A model generated the notes under the pieces. The model saw only the letters and a list, made by a program, of their open reading frames with translations. It was not told the DNA's origin and searched no databases. Below, piece by piece: positions 34,201 through 44,964 of a stretch of DNA of 64,000 bases; within the stretch, counting starts at the first letter, position 1; every line of letters starts with the position of its first letter. The translations under genes and the position numbers were made by a program. Origin of the DNA: Diphasiastrum complanatum. Taxonomy: Eukaryota > Streptophyta > Lycopodiopsida > Lycopodiales > Lycopodiaceae. The stretch spans positions 1 through 64,000 of the forward strand of contig MU831844.1 of NCBI GenBank assembly GCA_029204225.1, given 5' to 3'.

Positions 34201-35605
34201 CCCCAAGCATTTGTCAAAGTGTGGGAAGAGATGTGAAGCATGCAGCCTCTCAAAGGCTCACAAGCTACCCTTCTCAAGATCTACATCAAGATCAAACTCT
34301 CCTCTTGAACTCATCCATTCGGATGTTCATAGTTTTTCACATGAGTCTAATGGTGGTGCCAAGTACTATGTAATCTTCATTGATGACTATTCTAGATTTT
34401 GTTGGATATACCTCTTGTCTAGCAGATCAATGGTGTTTGATTCTTTTGTAAAGTTCAAGACTTTGGTAGAAAATCAACTTAGTACCAAGATTAAGGTATT
34501 AAGGAGTGATAATGGAGGTGAATATATCTCCAATAAGTTGATTGACTTTTGTATTTCTAATGGCATAAAGAGGGAGTTGTCATGTCCATACACCCCTCAA
34601 CAAAATGGAGTGAGTGAGAGAAGAAATAGATCTCTTTGTGAGTGTGCTAAGGCCTTAAGGCTAGATGCTTCTCTATCCAAACCATTTTCGGGTGAAGCAA
34701 TAACTTGTGCTAACTATTTGTGCAATAGATTGCCGAACCAAGCCATTGGAGGAATCACACCATTTGAAGCTCTATTTGGAGAGAAGCCCAGTCTCAAAGA
34801 TCTCAAAGTTTTTGGATCCACTTGCTATGTACACCAATCCTTGGATAAGAGAAGGAAGGATGATGCAACATCCATCAAAGGCATCTTTGTGGGATATGGT
34901 GAGAATAGCAAAGGTTATAGAGTCTTCAATCCCATCACTAGCAAGGTGATAGTGAGTAGGGATGTTATTTTTTATGAAGGACATGCTTGTGATTTGGATG
35001 ATAATGCTACTAATCATCTTGATGCCAAGGATCATGCTAGGATGGATGAGGAGCTTCCAAGTGAAGAAGAACTTGAGGATCCACCTCAAGATGCAAGAAC
35101 TCCAAGAACTCCAAGAACTCCAAGAAGATCTACAAGGGCAAGATCCGAGCCATTGAGGCTCACCTATGATGGTCAAGGTGATCAAAGGGAAGGCTCATCA
35201 TCTTTCACATCTTACACCTTTCTTACTTCAATGTTAGATGAGCCAACATGCTATGAAGATGCTTGTAAGTCTAAAAGTTGGATGGATGCTATGCAAGTAG
35301 AGTATGATGCTCTTATTGAGAATCATACTTGGGATCTTGTGGATCTTCCTCAAGGGAAGAAACCTCTTGATTGCAAGTGGGTGTTTAGATTGAAGTATAA
35401 TCAAGATGGATCAATAAGCAAGCATAAAGCTAGGCTTGTTGCCAAAGGTTTTTTACAAACCAAAGGCATTGACTATGATGAGACTTTTGCTCTTGTGGCT
35501 AAGCTTGTTACTATCAGGTTGATCATTAGTCTTGCTACAACCTTCAATTGGGAGCTATTCCAACTTGACTTCACAAATGCATTCCTCAATGGTTATTTGG
35601 AGTAA
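34200..35605 (+). pseudogene. Copia integrase and first part of RT
   Basis: Continues gag-pol in the shifted frame: CEACSLSKAHKLPF of the zinc-binding end, FIDDYSRFCWIYLL, LRSDNGGEY and QNGVSERRNRSLCE of the DDE core, then the integrase C-terminus and RT start (CKWVFRLKYNQDGSISKHKA, LFQLDFTNAFLNGYLE). A threefold RTPRTPR-type repeat lies in the linker near 35097-35130. The frame ends at an in-frame TAA (35603-35605). In Copia RTs the text normally continues here, so the stop is a nonsense mutation. Confidence 0.9.
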
Positions 35606-36838
35606 GAGATCTACATGAGGCAACCCTAGGGCTTCATCAAGGCAAATCATGAAGGAAAGGTGTGTCTTTTGAAGAAGAGCCTTTATGGGCTCAAGCAAGC
35701 ACCTAGAGCATGGTACTCTAGGCTAAACTCTTTTCTCATTTCCATCAATTTTGTAATGAGTGCCTATGATCCATCATTGTATATAAGTTTTCATGATGGC
35801 ATGATCATTATTCTTGTTTTGTATGTAGATGACATTATCTTGAGTGGTAATGATCTAGATGGAATTAGAGATGTAAAAATTGCTTTAGCAAAAGAGTTTA
35901 AGATGGTAGATCTCGGCCTATTGAGATTCATTCTTGGAATAGAGGTTATTAGAGGATGTGATTTTAGCTTCATTTGTCAATCTAAATATGCTACATCCAT
36001 CCTAGATAGATTTGGAATGAAGCATTGTAAAGGCATTGAGACACCAATGGATCAACATGTAAAAGCATCTATTGGTTGTGATGAAGCATCCTTTGAGGAC
36101 ATCACATTATATAGAAGGCTTATTGGCTCCTTGATCTATTTAACTATAACTAGACCTTATCTTAGTTATAGTGTTGGAAAGTTAAGCCAATTCATGCAAA
36201 GTCCTCTAGTTTCACATTGGAAGATGGCCAAAAGAGTTCTTAGATACATTTCATTCACTAAGAATTTTGGTATTTTGTATAGGGGAACTAATCTTGGCTT
36301 AAGAGCCTATAGTGACTCGGATTTTGCAGGTGACAAAGTGGATAGAAGATCAAAAAGTGCCTTTGCCACCTTTCTATGTGATGGAGTAGTATCATGGCTT
36401 TCCAAAAAGCAAGATACCATCTCCCTATCTTCCACAGAATCCGAATACAAGGCCTTGACATCAACATGCAAGGAGGTCTTGTGGTTCAAAAGGCTATTGG
36501 TGGAGCTTCATGTCATGGAGGAGGAGATCCCTATCATCTATTGTGACAACCAATCAACCCAATCACTTGCAACTAATCCTACATTCCATGCAAGGAGCAA
36601 ACACATCAAAATTGCTCATCATTTCGTGAGGGAAAAAGTGCAAGCTAAAGAGATCAAGCTCCAACACGTGCCATCATCAAGTTGCTTGGCTGATTTGTTT
36701 ACTAAACCTTTACCTAAAGATTCATTTTTCAAGCTTAGATCTTCAATTGGAGTTATTGATAAAAGCATTGTGATCTCCAAGGCTAGATTTGAGGAGGAGT
36801 GTGAAAAATTGCCTACATTGGCAAATCTAGCCATGTAG
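35606..36838 (+). pseudogene. Copia RT and RNase H, after two nonsense codons
   Basis: In the same frame as the preceding block, after a second stop (TAG 35627-35629). It shows KKSLYGLKQAPRAWY, the catalytic VLYVDDIILSGND, then LIGSLIYLTITRPYLSY, AYSDSDFAGDKVDRRS, SLSSTESEYKAL, CDNQSTQSLA, HARSKHIKIAHHFVREKV and LADLFTKPLPK. Catalytic residues look intact. The frame runs into the 3' LTR and stops at 36838. Confidence 0.9.
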
Positions 36839-37490
36839 AATATTGTACATTTTGTCAATATTGTTTGTTGGTTACTTGAATGGCCAAAGTGCCACTTGTA
36901 CATACACACCTAAAGTAGGTTACCACGATTCAAGAGGAGTGGTTGTGTCTATTTGGTAGTGATTCCTACTTTGTAGGATCTAGACCATGATTTATGATGA
37001 GATTTGTACCTACCATGCACCTACCAAGCATGACTCTTGGATCTAGGCTAGGGTTTTCACATTAGGGCAAGAAAGTGGATTCTACTTCCTTATTACACGC
37101 TGGATTTTCACCTAACTTTGCAAAGGAAGTGTGTTTTACTATGTATTTCTATTCTCCATAGTGAGAAGATAGAAACTTTTTGGAGCCTCAAGGAGAAACT
37201 CGAGTTTCCTCTCATTGTATGGTGATTACTCTATTTTTCCAATGAAACCCAGCTTTGGCACTTTGTAAACACTGTCTACAGGCCGTACTACAGCCTTATT
37301 TCCACACGTGTGGAGTTGGATTAGACTATTTGATCAATGCTTTGATTGTCTCTACTTGTTTCCTATCAAGCTGCTAAACTAGATCTTGTTTTCTGATGAC
37401 TAGTTTCTGATAGATTGTTTAACAAGCATACAATCACCTTGTGTTTTATTCAAAGATCCATTTATGGTCCTTAGGACTGTACTTTTCACA
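36800..37490 (+). repeat. Copia 3' LTR (691 bp)
   Basis: Starts TGTGAAAAATTG directly after the GAGGAGGAG tract and ends TTTTCACA. It is followed by the target duplication CATGT. Confidence 0.93.
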
Positions 37491-37495
37491 CATGT
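37491..37495 (+). repeat. Target site duplication of the Copia element (right)
   Basis: CATGT, identical to 31533-31537. Confidence 0.9.
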
Positions 37496-37502
37496 TTTTA
37501 CA

Positions 37503-37557
37503 AGACACATTAATATTTAATGCTTAACTTATGGATAAGAGTGAACACGTTATTACA
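37503..37557 (+). repeat. Unit 2 of the 55-bp tandem duplication
   Basis: AGACACATTAATATTTAATG onwards repeats 31490-31537 plus the seven bases after the right target duplication. Confidence 0.75.
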
Positions 37558-37603
37558 ATAATATATGAAGAATACAAAATTTAAATGTTTCAAAGAAACT
37601 TAC

Positions 37604-37711
37604 ACGTGGAGGATGACTCTCGCTCTTCAATTTATCAACTAATGTCTCATAGGATTTCCTAAAGGCACAGTCGTACTCTTCTCTAGTTGGTAGACGTCCA
37701 TAGTCCACCAG
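37604..37711 (-). pseudogene. Isolated exon-like segment, 36 codons (unassigned)
   Basis: On the minus strand exactly 36 open codons lie between an AG acceptor and a consensus GTAAGT donor, phase 0 at both ends. The translation includes LVDYGRLPTREEYDCAFRKS and YETLVDKLKSESHPPR, which looks like a conserved protein segment. I do not recognise the family and found no partner exon. It lies about 650 bp from the F-box pseudogene on the same strand and could be a captured or orphaned exon. Confidence 0.45.
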
Positions 37712-38319
37712 CTATCCATTCAATTTAAGTTTAAATTAGTTTAGGGCTAGGTTGTAGCAACTAGTCATAATGCATATTATAAAAAGAAATCATATGAAAT
37801 CAAAGACAAACTATTAGAGTTTAGATAGTTTTACCATTCACAATATGTTTGCTAGCCTTTTTCTTTACTAATTTTGAAAGTAATCAAATTTACATTAGAC
37901 GTGATAGGTTAAACTTTCTCAATTCATGTATGATTTCATACAAATCCAATTGATATGCAAAGTTTATGTGAAGCAACGATAACTATCCTTTTGTAAGGAC
38001 CAAGATAGGATCACTATTGTTTGAAAGAATCTCAAAAAAAATGCATAGCAAGGTCACGCTAATAAATCTGCTATCGTATTTCTCAAGATTCTTTTGGTCT
38101 CTAATAGTTTGTCTCTTATAGCAATTATCAAAATTTCTTCTCGATTTTCTAAGGAGTGTAAAGCATCAATGGCTTTTGTATTAGAATTTTGGTGTGTCAA
38201 TGAAGAATTCCTTTCCTCTACTTGAGCTTAGGAGTTTGACTCCAATCAACAATTGCACAAACGAGGACATACAAGAAAGAGAGAAAAAAAAGTGGCAGAC
38301 ATATCAATCTATGGAGATC

Positions 38320-38745
38320 CTACTTATTGTCTCAATGTACGCTAGGGTTGTCAACATGGGTGGCATTTTCTTTCAAGCCCTTGTGAGAGAATTACATATC
38401 ACAAAAAATTTGTGACCATTTTGGAAGAGATGAGGCATATTATATCTCCGTCAATTGCCACAAGCATATATCTCTCATCATCACACATATCAGACACATT
38501 CAAGTGATGTCACTCATTAGATGCTCAATCAAAAGTTTATCCATCTCCATAGTCATGATTTTTGAGCACGAGAAACCAAAAATTAAAGGACCATAACTTA
38601 TAGTAGGCTTAGAGGACACTTGGTGAAGATATCAAAGAATATCAACTATTTCAAATTGAAGAGAATCTAAGTAAACATAAGATGCACAGCTTTCTTATCA
38701 TATTGTCCAAAAGATGGTTTGGTAACTTAGCCCATATTTCAAACA
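38320..38745 (-). pseudogene. F-box protein pseudogene
   Basis: Read on the minus strand from 38740, the sequence gives an F-box (IWAKLPNHLLDNMIRKLC, then LLRFSSI, two stops, and YSLISSPSVL, matching the usual RFxSVCKxWxSLISSPxFL). In other frames follow YGPLIFGFSC, DERYMLVAIDGDIICL and, at 38350-38417, GHKFFVICNSLTRAWKKMPP, typical of F-box-associated or kelch-type C-terminal regions (normally VCNPLTxxWxxLPPM). Several stops and frame changes mean it is dead. Such proteins are substrate adaptors of SCF ubiquitin ligases. Confidence 0.65.
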
Positions 38746-39630
38746 AACATAGATTTTACTTAGAAGATTGCTAATTTCTATATAATCATTCACCAACCAA
38801 CTGATGGTGTATATAGCCACCAGAATAACCTCAACAATAGCAAGGGTAAATCATAAAATACAACTAATCTACTGAAAAAATACAACAACAAGAAGGTAGA
38901 ATCACAAAATACAGATATCTATCAAAAAAAATTACAAGAATCACATAATACAACTATCTACTCTAAAAATTAGACACTAAAAACTCTTGCCCCTACTACT
39001 ACTATGATGCCACAGGCTAGACATAACAATTGTGTACTTTTCACACATGTGAGGACATCTCAAAGAATGTGAATGATCTCCTAAGATGTGTGTGATTAAA
39101 CATAGATCTAACTTTCATAAGATACAAGCATAGTAGCTCAGAAATCTAAGGCTCGATCATTCTAGTTGAGCCCATTACCAACCACAACCTCTCAATCCCT
39201 TAGATATTGATTGATTGGGCTTTTAACAAGTGCAGAGGTGCAAGTATAAAATTTTTAGAAGACAACGCAATCAAGTGCAACAACAATCATTTTTTGTACT
39301 AAGGCTACTTTACCACGATAATATGCCTCCAGAAATTACATATATGCTACATTTTTGCAGTATAGGACTATACTAGCACAATTTTTTGTTTCGAGGTAAC
39401 TCATGGTGCTATTGGAATCAATATGGCACACATATGCCATGATGCCCACGTCAATGTCAAGTCTAACATGTTCTACATTAGTAATGATTATGTTGCTTCT
39501 TTTAACTTGTACTATTCTTATATGGATACAATAGCATTTCTTGCCAAATTGTTAATCAATATGAAATTAGCCCTGATACAATATTACAACAAGATCTATT
39601 GCTAGAAAAATGATTGGTAAAGAAGATTGG
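38746..39630. other. Non-coding stretch, no gene seen
   Basis: AT-rich sequence with short repetitions of an ATCACAAAATACAACTATCTACT-like phrase near 38855-38970. No supported ORF. Confidence 0.45.
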
Positions 39631-39639
39631 ATGTTTTAG

Positions 39640-40920
39640 GTTAAGTTTCATTCATGATATTTCATAGTGAATCGTGTTTTGGACAAGGATAACAACTAAT
39701 GCTAGCTATGACACATGTCTTTCTCATTGTACTAACTCATGTAGTTTTGTGTGGTGGGATAGTGGCAAGTAACAACTGAAATTTGATTCACCTTATAGTG
39801 CTTCTATACTTTAAGACTATTTTTAGCTTGATATTGTCGTGTTATGCTATAAAATAAAGGGCTCAAAATATTTGGTCTTGACTTGTCAAGAGAGATTATG
39901 TCAAACCTATGTTCTCTCTCAAAGCCTATTGGTTTCTAATATTGAGTTTAAGGCAACTAGAATTGCTTTCAAACTTTGGAGTTTACCTTCTCTTGATTTC
40001 TTTGCTCCTATTTCTGTTGAGCTTTGGATAATTCTTGCTCACTTGACCAATATCGAGATTCAAACTTGTAAGCTTGCTACTTTGCATAAAAACTCAGCTT
40101 AACTTTCATTACTTTTGATATTGTGATGATAATGGATAAATTTGAGCCTTCTAGATGTCCCTTTGAGCACACTTGGGCTAGAACTAGACTTCATTTTGAA
40201 ACTACTTTCAATGAGAAAGAATTTACACCAAGCTCGTATTTGGAACTGGAAAAGACTGTTCTTCAAATGTAGATGTGGTGACAAATGCAAGAACAACTCC
40301 TCCATTATCTGGTTCGACCATGTTGTTTGGTTCATGATGAACAACCTTAGTAAATTCTTTCCTAGTACTTCTTTGCAAAACCAAATCAATGTCCCTTTTC
40401 TATGGTTGCATAAGCTTGCCAACGATATTGTAAAAGTCCATATTGTCTTTTTTGAAATCATGATGTACATGATTAATGCTTCCTTTGAACTATCACATGT
40501 CCCTACTACCAAGCTTCTGGCCAATTTAGGAGATGCTAAAAACGTACATGAAATTGAAAGATTGTTGAAAAAACCTAGTTTCTCTACTCTTCAAGACAAG
40601 TACTTTCAAAACTCAAACAATAAATCTGGAACTTTCAACCAAAACAACCAAAGTTTAGTGGTATTTGGTAGTGGAAACAATAAGAGGAAGACAAGGCAAT
40701 AGTGGAAAGGATAAACTATCGGTCAAGAAGCTAAATTGTTAAAAAAAACTAATCCTCATGCACGATGAAGAGAAAATAGAAAGAGTGTTGGTCATCAATG
40801 TGGTAAATCGGATTCAACTTAGAAATAATGGTGACAAAGGAAAGGCATTTGTACGTTGACACTATTGTAATAGGAATTTTGAGAGTATCAACGTCAAACA
40901 ACTTTCTTCTAAGATTTTTA
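39640..40920 (+). repeat. Unclassified dispersed repeat, copy 2 (internally deleted)
   Basis: Matches the inverted copy 3 (42850-44204) in order: the GTGGTGGGAT block near 39755, GGTCTTGACTTGTCAAGAG near 39877, then directly the EHLT/LAHLT coding block near 40030-40080 and the FEPSRCPFEHTWA block at 40140. About 650 bp that are present in copy 3 (43290-43960) are missing. A frame of 186 codons (40142-40702) and an antisense one overlap here. Neither is clearly the true product. Confidence 0.6.
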
Positions 40921-42069
40921 CATCACATGTTTGGTTATATTGATGAGTTTTTTTTAGTATATTGTGTTTGGCTAGGTGTACTTTCTCATATTAAAAAGGA
41001 TTTGTAAAAAGCCTTCCAAGTTTTTTGTGACTTTAACTTTGATGATTTAACTTCTTGTATTTTTTCGTACAATAAACATATGAAAGATTGCCTCAAATCA
41101 TTTTAACTAGGTGATTTCTATGAATTGTAAAATTGTAGACAATAGACCCTTAAATAACAATATTTATAAAAGTTCAATCACATTGTTGTATGACATTCTA
41201 ATATCAATGAAGTTGCATCTAAACTTTATTATAGTTGGTTTAAGTTAGCAACAGTGTTGCCTACATCTTAAACTATTGATAATGAAACTCGGATTGAACT
41301 AATCCATGAATAAACTCAAAGAGGTGCATTGAGAGGATGCTTAGGGATATTAAAGGCACTTAAGATTATGGTTTTGAGTACAATGATGCAAATGACTTGC
41401 AGCTCCAAGCTTACTAAGATGTGCATTGGGATGATGAAAAAGGCAAAAAAAAAAAAAAAAAGTTCAACTACATGATATGCGTTCAACTTGGGATCAAGAG
41501 CAACCGTACAAAGTAGTCAGAAACTACTCACAAATGGCCCTCTTATCCACAAACGTATAGTATCAAGCAATGACAAAGCAACATGAAAAGCAATTTTAAT
41601 TAGAGAACATGCATTTATAAGAAGCAGTCCTTATCATACTATATTGTGATAATTAAAGTTGCATCCAATTTGCATACAATCTTGACTAATTAAAGTTGCA
41701 TCCAAACCGCATAGAATCTTGACTAATACACAAAGACAACACATCAAAGTTGACCAATACTTTATTAAACAAAAGTGCTAAATGGTGACACCAACAATCA
41801 TATTGCTAATACATTTACAATGGTCTCTTTTTAACCTTACAAGTGACACAAATGCTTTAAGTATATATCAATATCATAGATCTAGTAGAATATGCTTTGT
41901 GCATTTCAGGACGAGTGTTTTGTATTGGTTTTTTTTCCTGCTAAAATCACAAAAAAAAAAAAGGCCACTAAAATCCAAATTTAAGCATTGGAAACGATTT
42001 TTTTAATATCCTAAAATTAAACACTAGCACATTACACTCCATGCCCTTTATAGAACCAAAAAAAAATAC
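40921..42069. other. Non-coding stretch, no gene seen
   Basis: AT-rich sequence with a short duplication near 41650-41730 (TTAAAGTTGCATCCAAxxxGCATAxAATCTTGACTAAT). No coding signal. Confidence 0.45.
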
Positions 42070-42369
42070 TCAAAAACAAAAAAAAATAAAACTACTTTTG
42101 TGGCACATTTCAGATAATGCTAATCTTGATTCTCGGAACGTATCATAATGATATGTGCAATTATGATTGATATTAAGTCTAGGATAGTGCTTGACACAAC
42201 AATGGAGACATGCAATTTTCAACTTTCTAAGGTCCACCCATAAAGTTTGAGACCAAAAACTATCATGCATAGTATGGACCAAAGTTGTGACATCCTCGTC
42301 AACACCCAAGAATAGGTGTAGGTCAAATGCACAACACAGGTCCACATTAGCTTTTGTACATTTACACAA
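42070..42369 (-). pseudogene. Unassigned coding-like ORF
   Basis: About 99 open codons on the minus strand with protein-like composition (FDLHLFLGVDEDVTTLVH, SFWSQTLWVDLRKLKIACLH, CTYHYDTFRESRLALSE). It lies about 500 bp downstream, in the same direction, of the coding part of repeat copy 3, and may belong to the same element. No family recognised. Confidence 0.3.
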
Positions 42370-43258
42370 AGACCAACATAGTTAGTTTCTAACACTTCTT
42401 TTTAAGTGAAAAGGTAGACTTGACCATGATGAAGGCCACACTTAAGAGCAAAACCAATCAAATGAATTCCCTACTTCCTCATAGAAAAACTAGGGAAAAT
42501 TTATCACTTCTCCCAAGGTGGAGGGCAGACTCAACCATGATGAAGGCTAATACTAAAGAGCTTCATATTATGATTGGCCCAAATTGACAAATGAAATCAA
42601 GATGTGCTATGTCACTAGACCTCTACCATTAAGCCAAGTGTAAGTAGCCTACATTACCATGAGCTAATCCACTTCTAGATTTGGCCTAATCACTTATCTA
42701 CAAGTGTACAATGAGTGGTTTTGAAAGAGGACCCCCAAACCTCAAGATAGATGACTTTTACAATTTCACAACAATTATGGAAAAAGTTGTTTGTTTCTAA
42801 AGAGATATACATTTCTTTAATAGAAGGTTTTAAAATTCTTGGACGATGTTTGAAAGCATTTTGAGTCATTATGGAAAAAGTTGTATTTTAAACATCATGA
42901 TGTACCAAACATCATGATCGAACCAGATAATGGAGGAATTGTTCTTACAATTATCACCACATCTGCATTTAAAGAAGATTCTTTTTCAGTTCCAAATTCT
43001 TGCTTGGTGTAAATTCATTCTATTGAATCCAATATCAAAATGTCCACGTACCCAAGCCCAGGTCTACTCAGAAGGGCATCGAGAAGGTTCAAATCTATTC
43101 ATGTGTATCATATTGTCAAAGGCAATGGGAGTTTCAAGAGTAGAGTTTTTGTTCAAGGCAGCAAGTTTACAAGTTTGTACCTCTTTTTCAGTCAAGTGTT
43201 CAAGTACAATCCGGAGTTCAATCGGTATGGGAGAAAGAAAGTTAACTGTAGGTAGACT

Positions 43259-43960
43259 TCAAAGTTTGTAAGCAATACATGCATATTTGAATTTGATAGT
43301 GCGATTGGGAACCATGGGGACTTGATAGTTTTTGGCTTGGCAAAATTCAAAGGTAGACTGTTCACCAGTATCACATATATCTTGGGAGAAGATTTCAAGT
43401 TGAAAAGCGCAATCTTCATCCAACTCATCTAGGAAGACAAGAGGGTGTGGAGATCGAGGTGTATCGAGAATGGAAGGGGTGGGTTTAGCAGATAACAAAC
43501 CATTTTCTTTTCCTAAAAAAGAAAAAATTATTTTGATATGCAGATTATAAAACATTTCCTCATCCTCATATTTATCAACAAGCCCAACTAAATCAGTAGC
43601 AAAATTTTCCACAACACCCAAAGGGTCAATTTTGTTTTTACCATACTCCATGTAAATTTTGACCCAATGCAAGGTATCCAAAAGGTCGATAATGTAGAGC
43701 ACCTTATCTTCAGGCCCAACAACATTATAGGTAGCACGATCCGTCTCAATGACAAAACTATGCAATATAACAGCTTTTTTCATACAACATATCAAGGTCT
43801 GAATGAATAGATTAGGAGGAGGAAGGGGCTCCTTGTAACCAAGGTCTACAACATCCTGAAGACTAAGAACATGACAGAAAAGGCCTTTGTTAGCTCGTGA
43901 ATCGAAGTAAAGTAAAGATTTAGTACTATCCCGACCAAATGATAGTCGGATTTACACCTC
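43259..43960 (-). CDS. Unassigned ORF of the dispersed repeat family
   Basis: About 230 open codons on the minus strand, from a TAA near 43957 to a TGA at 43259. The first ATG is at about 43783, but protein-like sequence extends upstream of it (SFGRDSTKSLLYFDSRANKG, LSLQDVVDLGYKEPLPPPNL). Further segments are VIETDRATYNVVGPEDKVLY, LHWVKIYMEYGKNKIDPLG and FLDELDEDCAFQLEIFSQD. After the stop, related sequence continues (PIPIELRIVLEHLTEKEVQT, FEPSRCP), and copy 2 has the matching PISVELWIILAHLTNIEIQT. No transposase, polymerase or gag motif is visible and I cannot name a family. Codon-level conservation between copies suggests it was once coding. Confidence 0.4.
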
Positions 43961-44199
43961 AAGGATGCATAGAGAGAGATTAACAGAACAAAGCTCCTCT
44001 TGACAAGTCAAGACCAAAACGTTTAAAACCCTTTATTCATAAACCAACAAAGAAAGACATAGTCGAAAAGTATACATTACTCATAAAGCACCGTAAAGCA
44101 AGACATCCAACTGGTACCTTCCACCATCTCACCACACAAAATCGTGCAAGTTAGCACAATGAGGAAGACAGGTCAACGTTGAATGTCAGTTGGTATCCA

Positions 44200-44204
44200 T
44201 AGCG
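44200..44204 (+). repeat. Target site duplication of the Gypsy element (left)
   Basis: TAGCG directly before the 5' LTR, identical to 56203-56207. Confidence 0.88.
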
Positions 44205-44964
44205 TGTTGGAGGGTTTGCGGATCCCAAGGCAACCCTAACCCTAGTTAATAAGTGAGAGGGATTTGGCACCCTGCGTGTGTAAGTCCAACCCACTGATCA
44301 CATAGTTATTTGATTAATTAGAATGTTAATAAAAGGACTTTAGGCCTATTTTGCGGGACTTTTAATGTCGCAGGGCCTAAATGTCAAGTTAGTGAATAAA
44401 GTTGGGTTTCCCTCCAATTTTGATGGTTTCCACACTTTTTTAAATTTGAATAAAAAGAGAGGCAAGACTGGACCAATATGATTCAGAGGCCAAGGTCCTC
44501 CTCTCTACTATAAAAAGGGACCAACTCGAGTTGCTCCTCATGTTCATTTCCTCATTTCAATAAAGCAGATTGGTTCTCTTTAGAAATGGATTGATTAATG
44601 TCCTTGCTTTTCCTCTCTTTTCCTCCATTTCTCATGCTTTCTTTGGATTTTGCTAATTGTTGGATCTGATCATTATTGGAAATGATATTTCTTATGCTTT
44701 TTGTGAGAGAGAAAGGGAGAGAGAGAGAAGAGTAAGTTTCTATCATTGTTCTGGATTTAGGGTTAATGGAAGTAAGGTTAATGGATGTAGTGTTAATGCT
44801 TAGTGTTAATGGATGTATTGTTAGATCCTCCATTTATGTTGAAATCTGAACTATACTATCGCTCTCATGGGAACGAACCTCCGCGTGACAACTAACTCCG
44901 TCTCTTTGATGCTAGATTGACTAGATCTTGGATTCAGGTTAGGCAAGGAAAGAAACCCACTACA
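44205..44964 (+). repeat. Gypsy 5' LTR (760 bp)
   Basis: TGTTGGAGGG to ACTACA. It contains TATAAAAAG at 44509-44517 (likely promoter) and AATAAA at 44559-44564 close after it, plus a purine-rich GAGAGA patch near 44704-44730. Confidence 0.92.
44509..44517 (+). promoter_or_regulatory. TATA box of the Gypsy 5' LTR
   Basis: TATAAAAAG. The 3' LTR has TATAAATAG at the same place (55751-55759). Confidence 0.6.

Larger units (their letters stand above)
31538..37490 (+). mobile_element. Complete-length Ty1/Copia LTR retrotransposon, defective
   Basis: A 5,953-bp element with LTRs at 31538-32183 and 36800-37490, 5-bp target duplication CATGT, PBS TGGTATCAGAGCC at 32184, and a purine tract GAGGAGGAG at 36791-36799. 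The internal gag-pol is one reading frame from 32808 to 36838, broken by a frameshift near 34200 and two in-frame stops (35603 and 35627). The LTRs differ by about 15-20 substitutions by eye plus one 45-bp length difference, so insertion is fairly recent. It is inserted next to a Gypsy pol remnant. Confidence 0.93.
42850..44204 (-). repeat. Unclassified dispersed repeat, copy 3 (3' part, interrupted by Gypsy)
   Basis: Inverted relative to copies 1, 2 and 4. Its 5' part lies at 56208-57115 across the Gypsy element. Joining the two at the TAGCG target site restores the order seen in copy 4 (61270-62382). It carries the longest ORF of the family (43259-43960). Confidence 0.65.

Noticed and set aside
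40099-40524. 141-codon minus-strand ORF in repeat copy 2
   Set aside because: The orthologous region of copy 3 supports the other strand (FEPSRCP and EHLT blocks in the family direction), so this is an antisense shadow.
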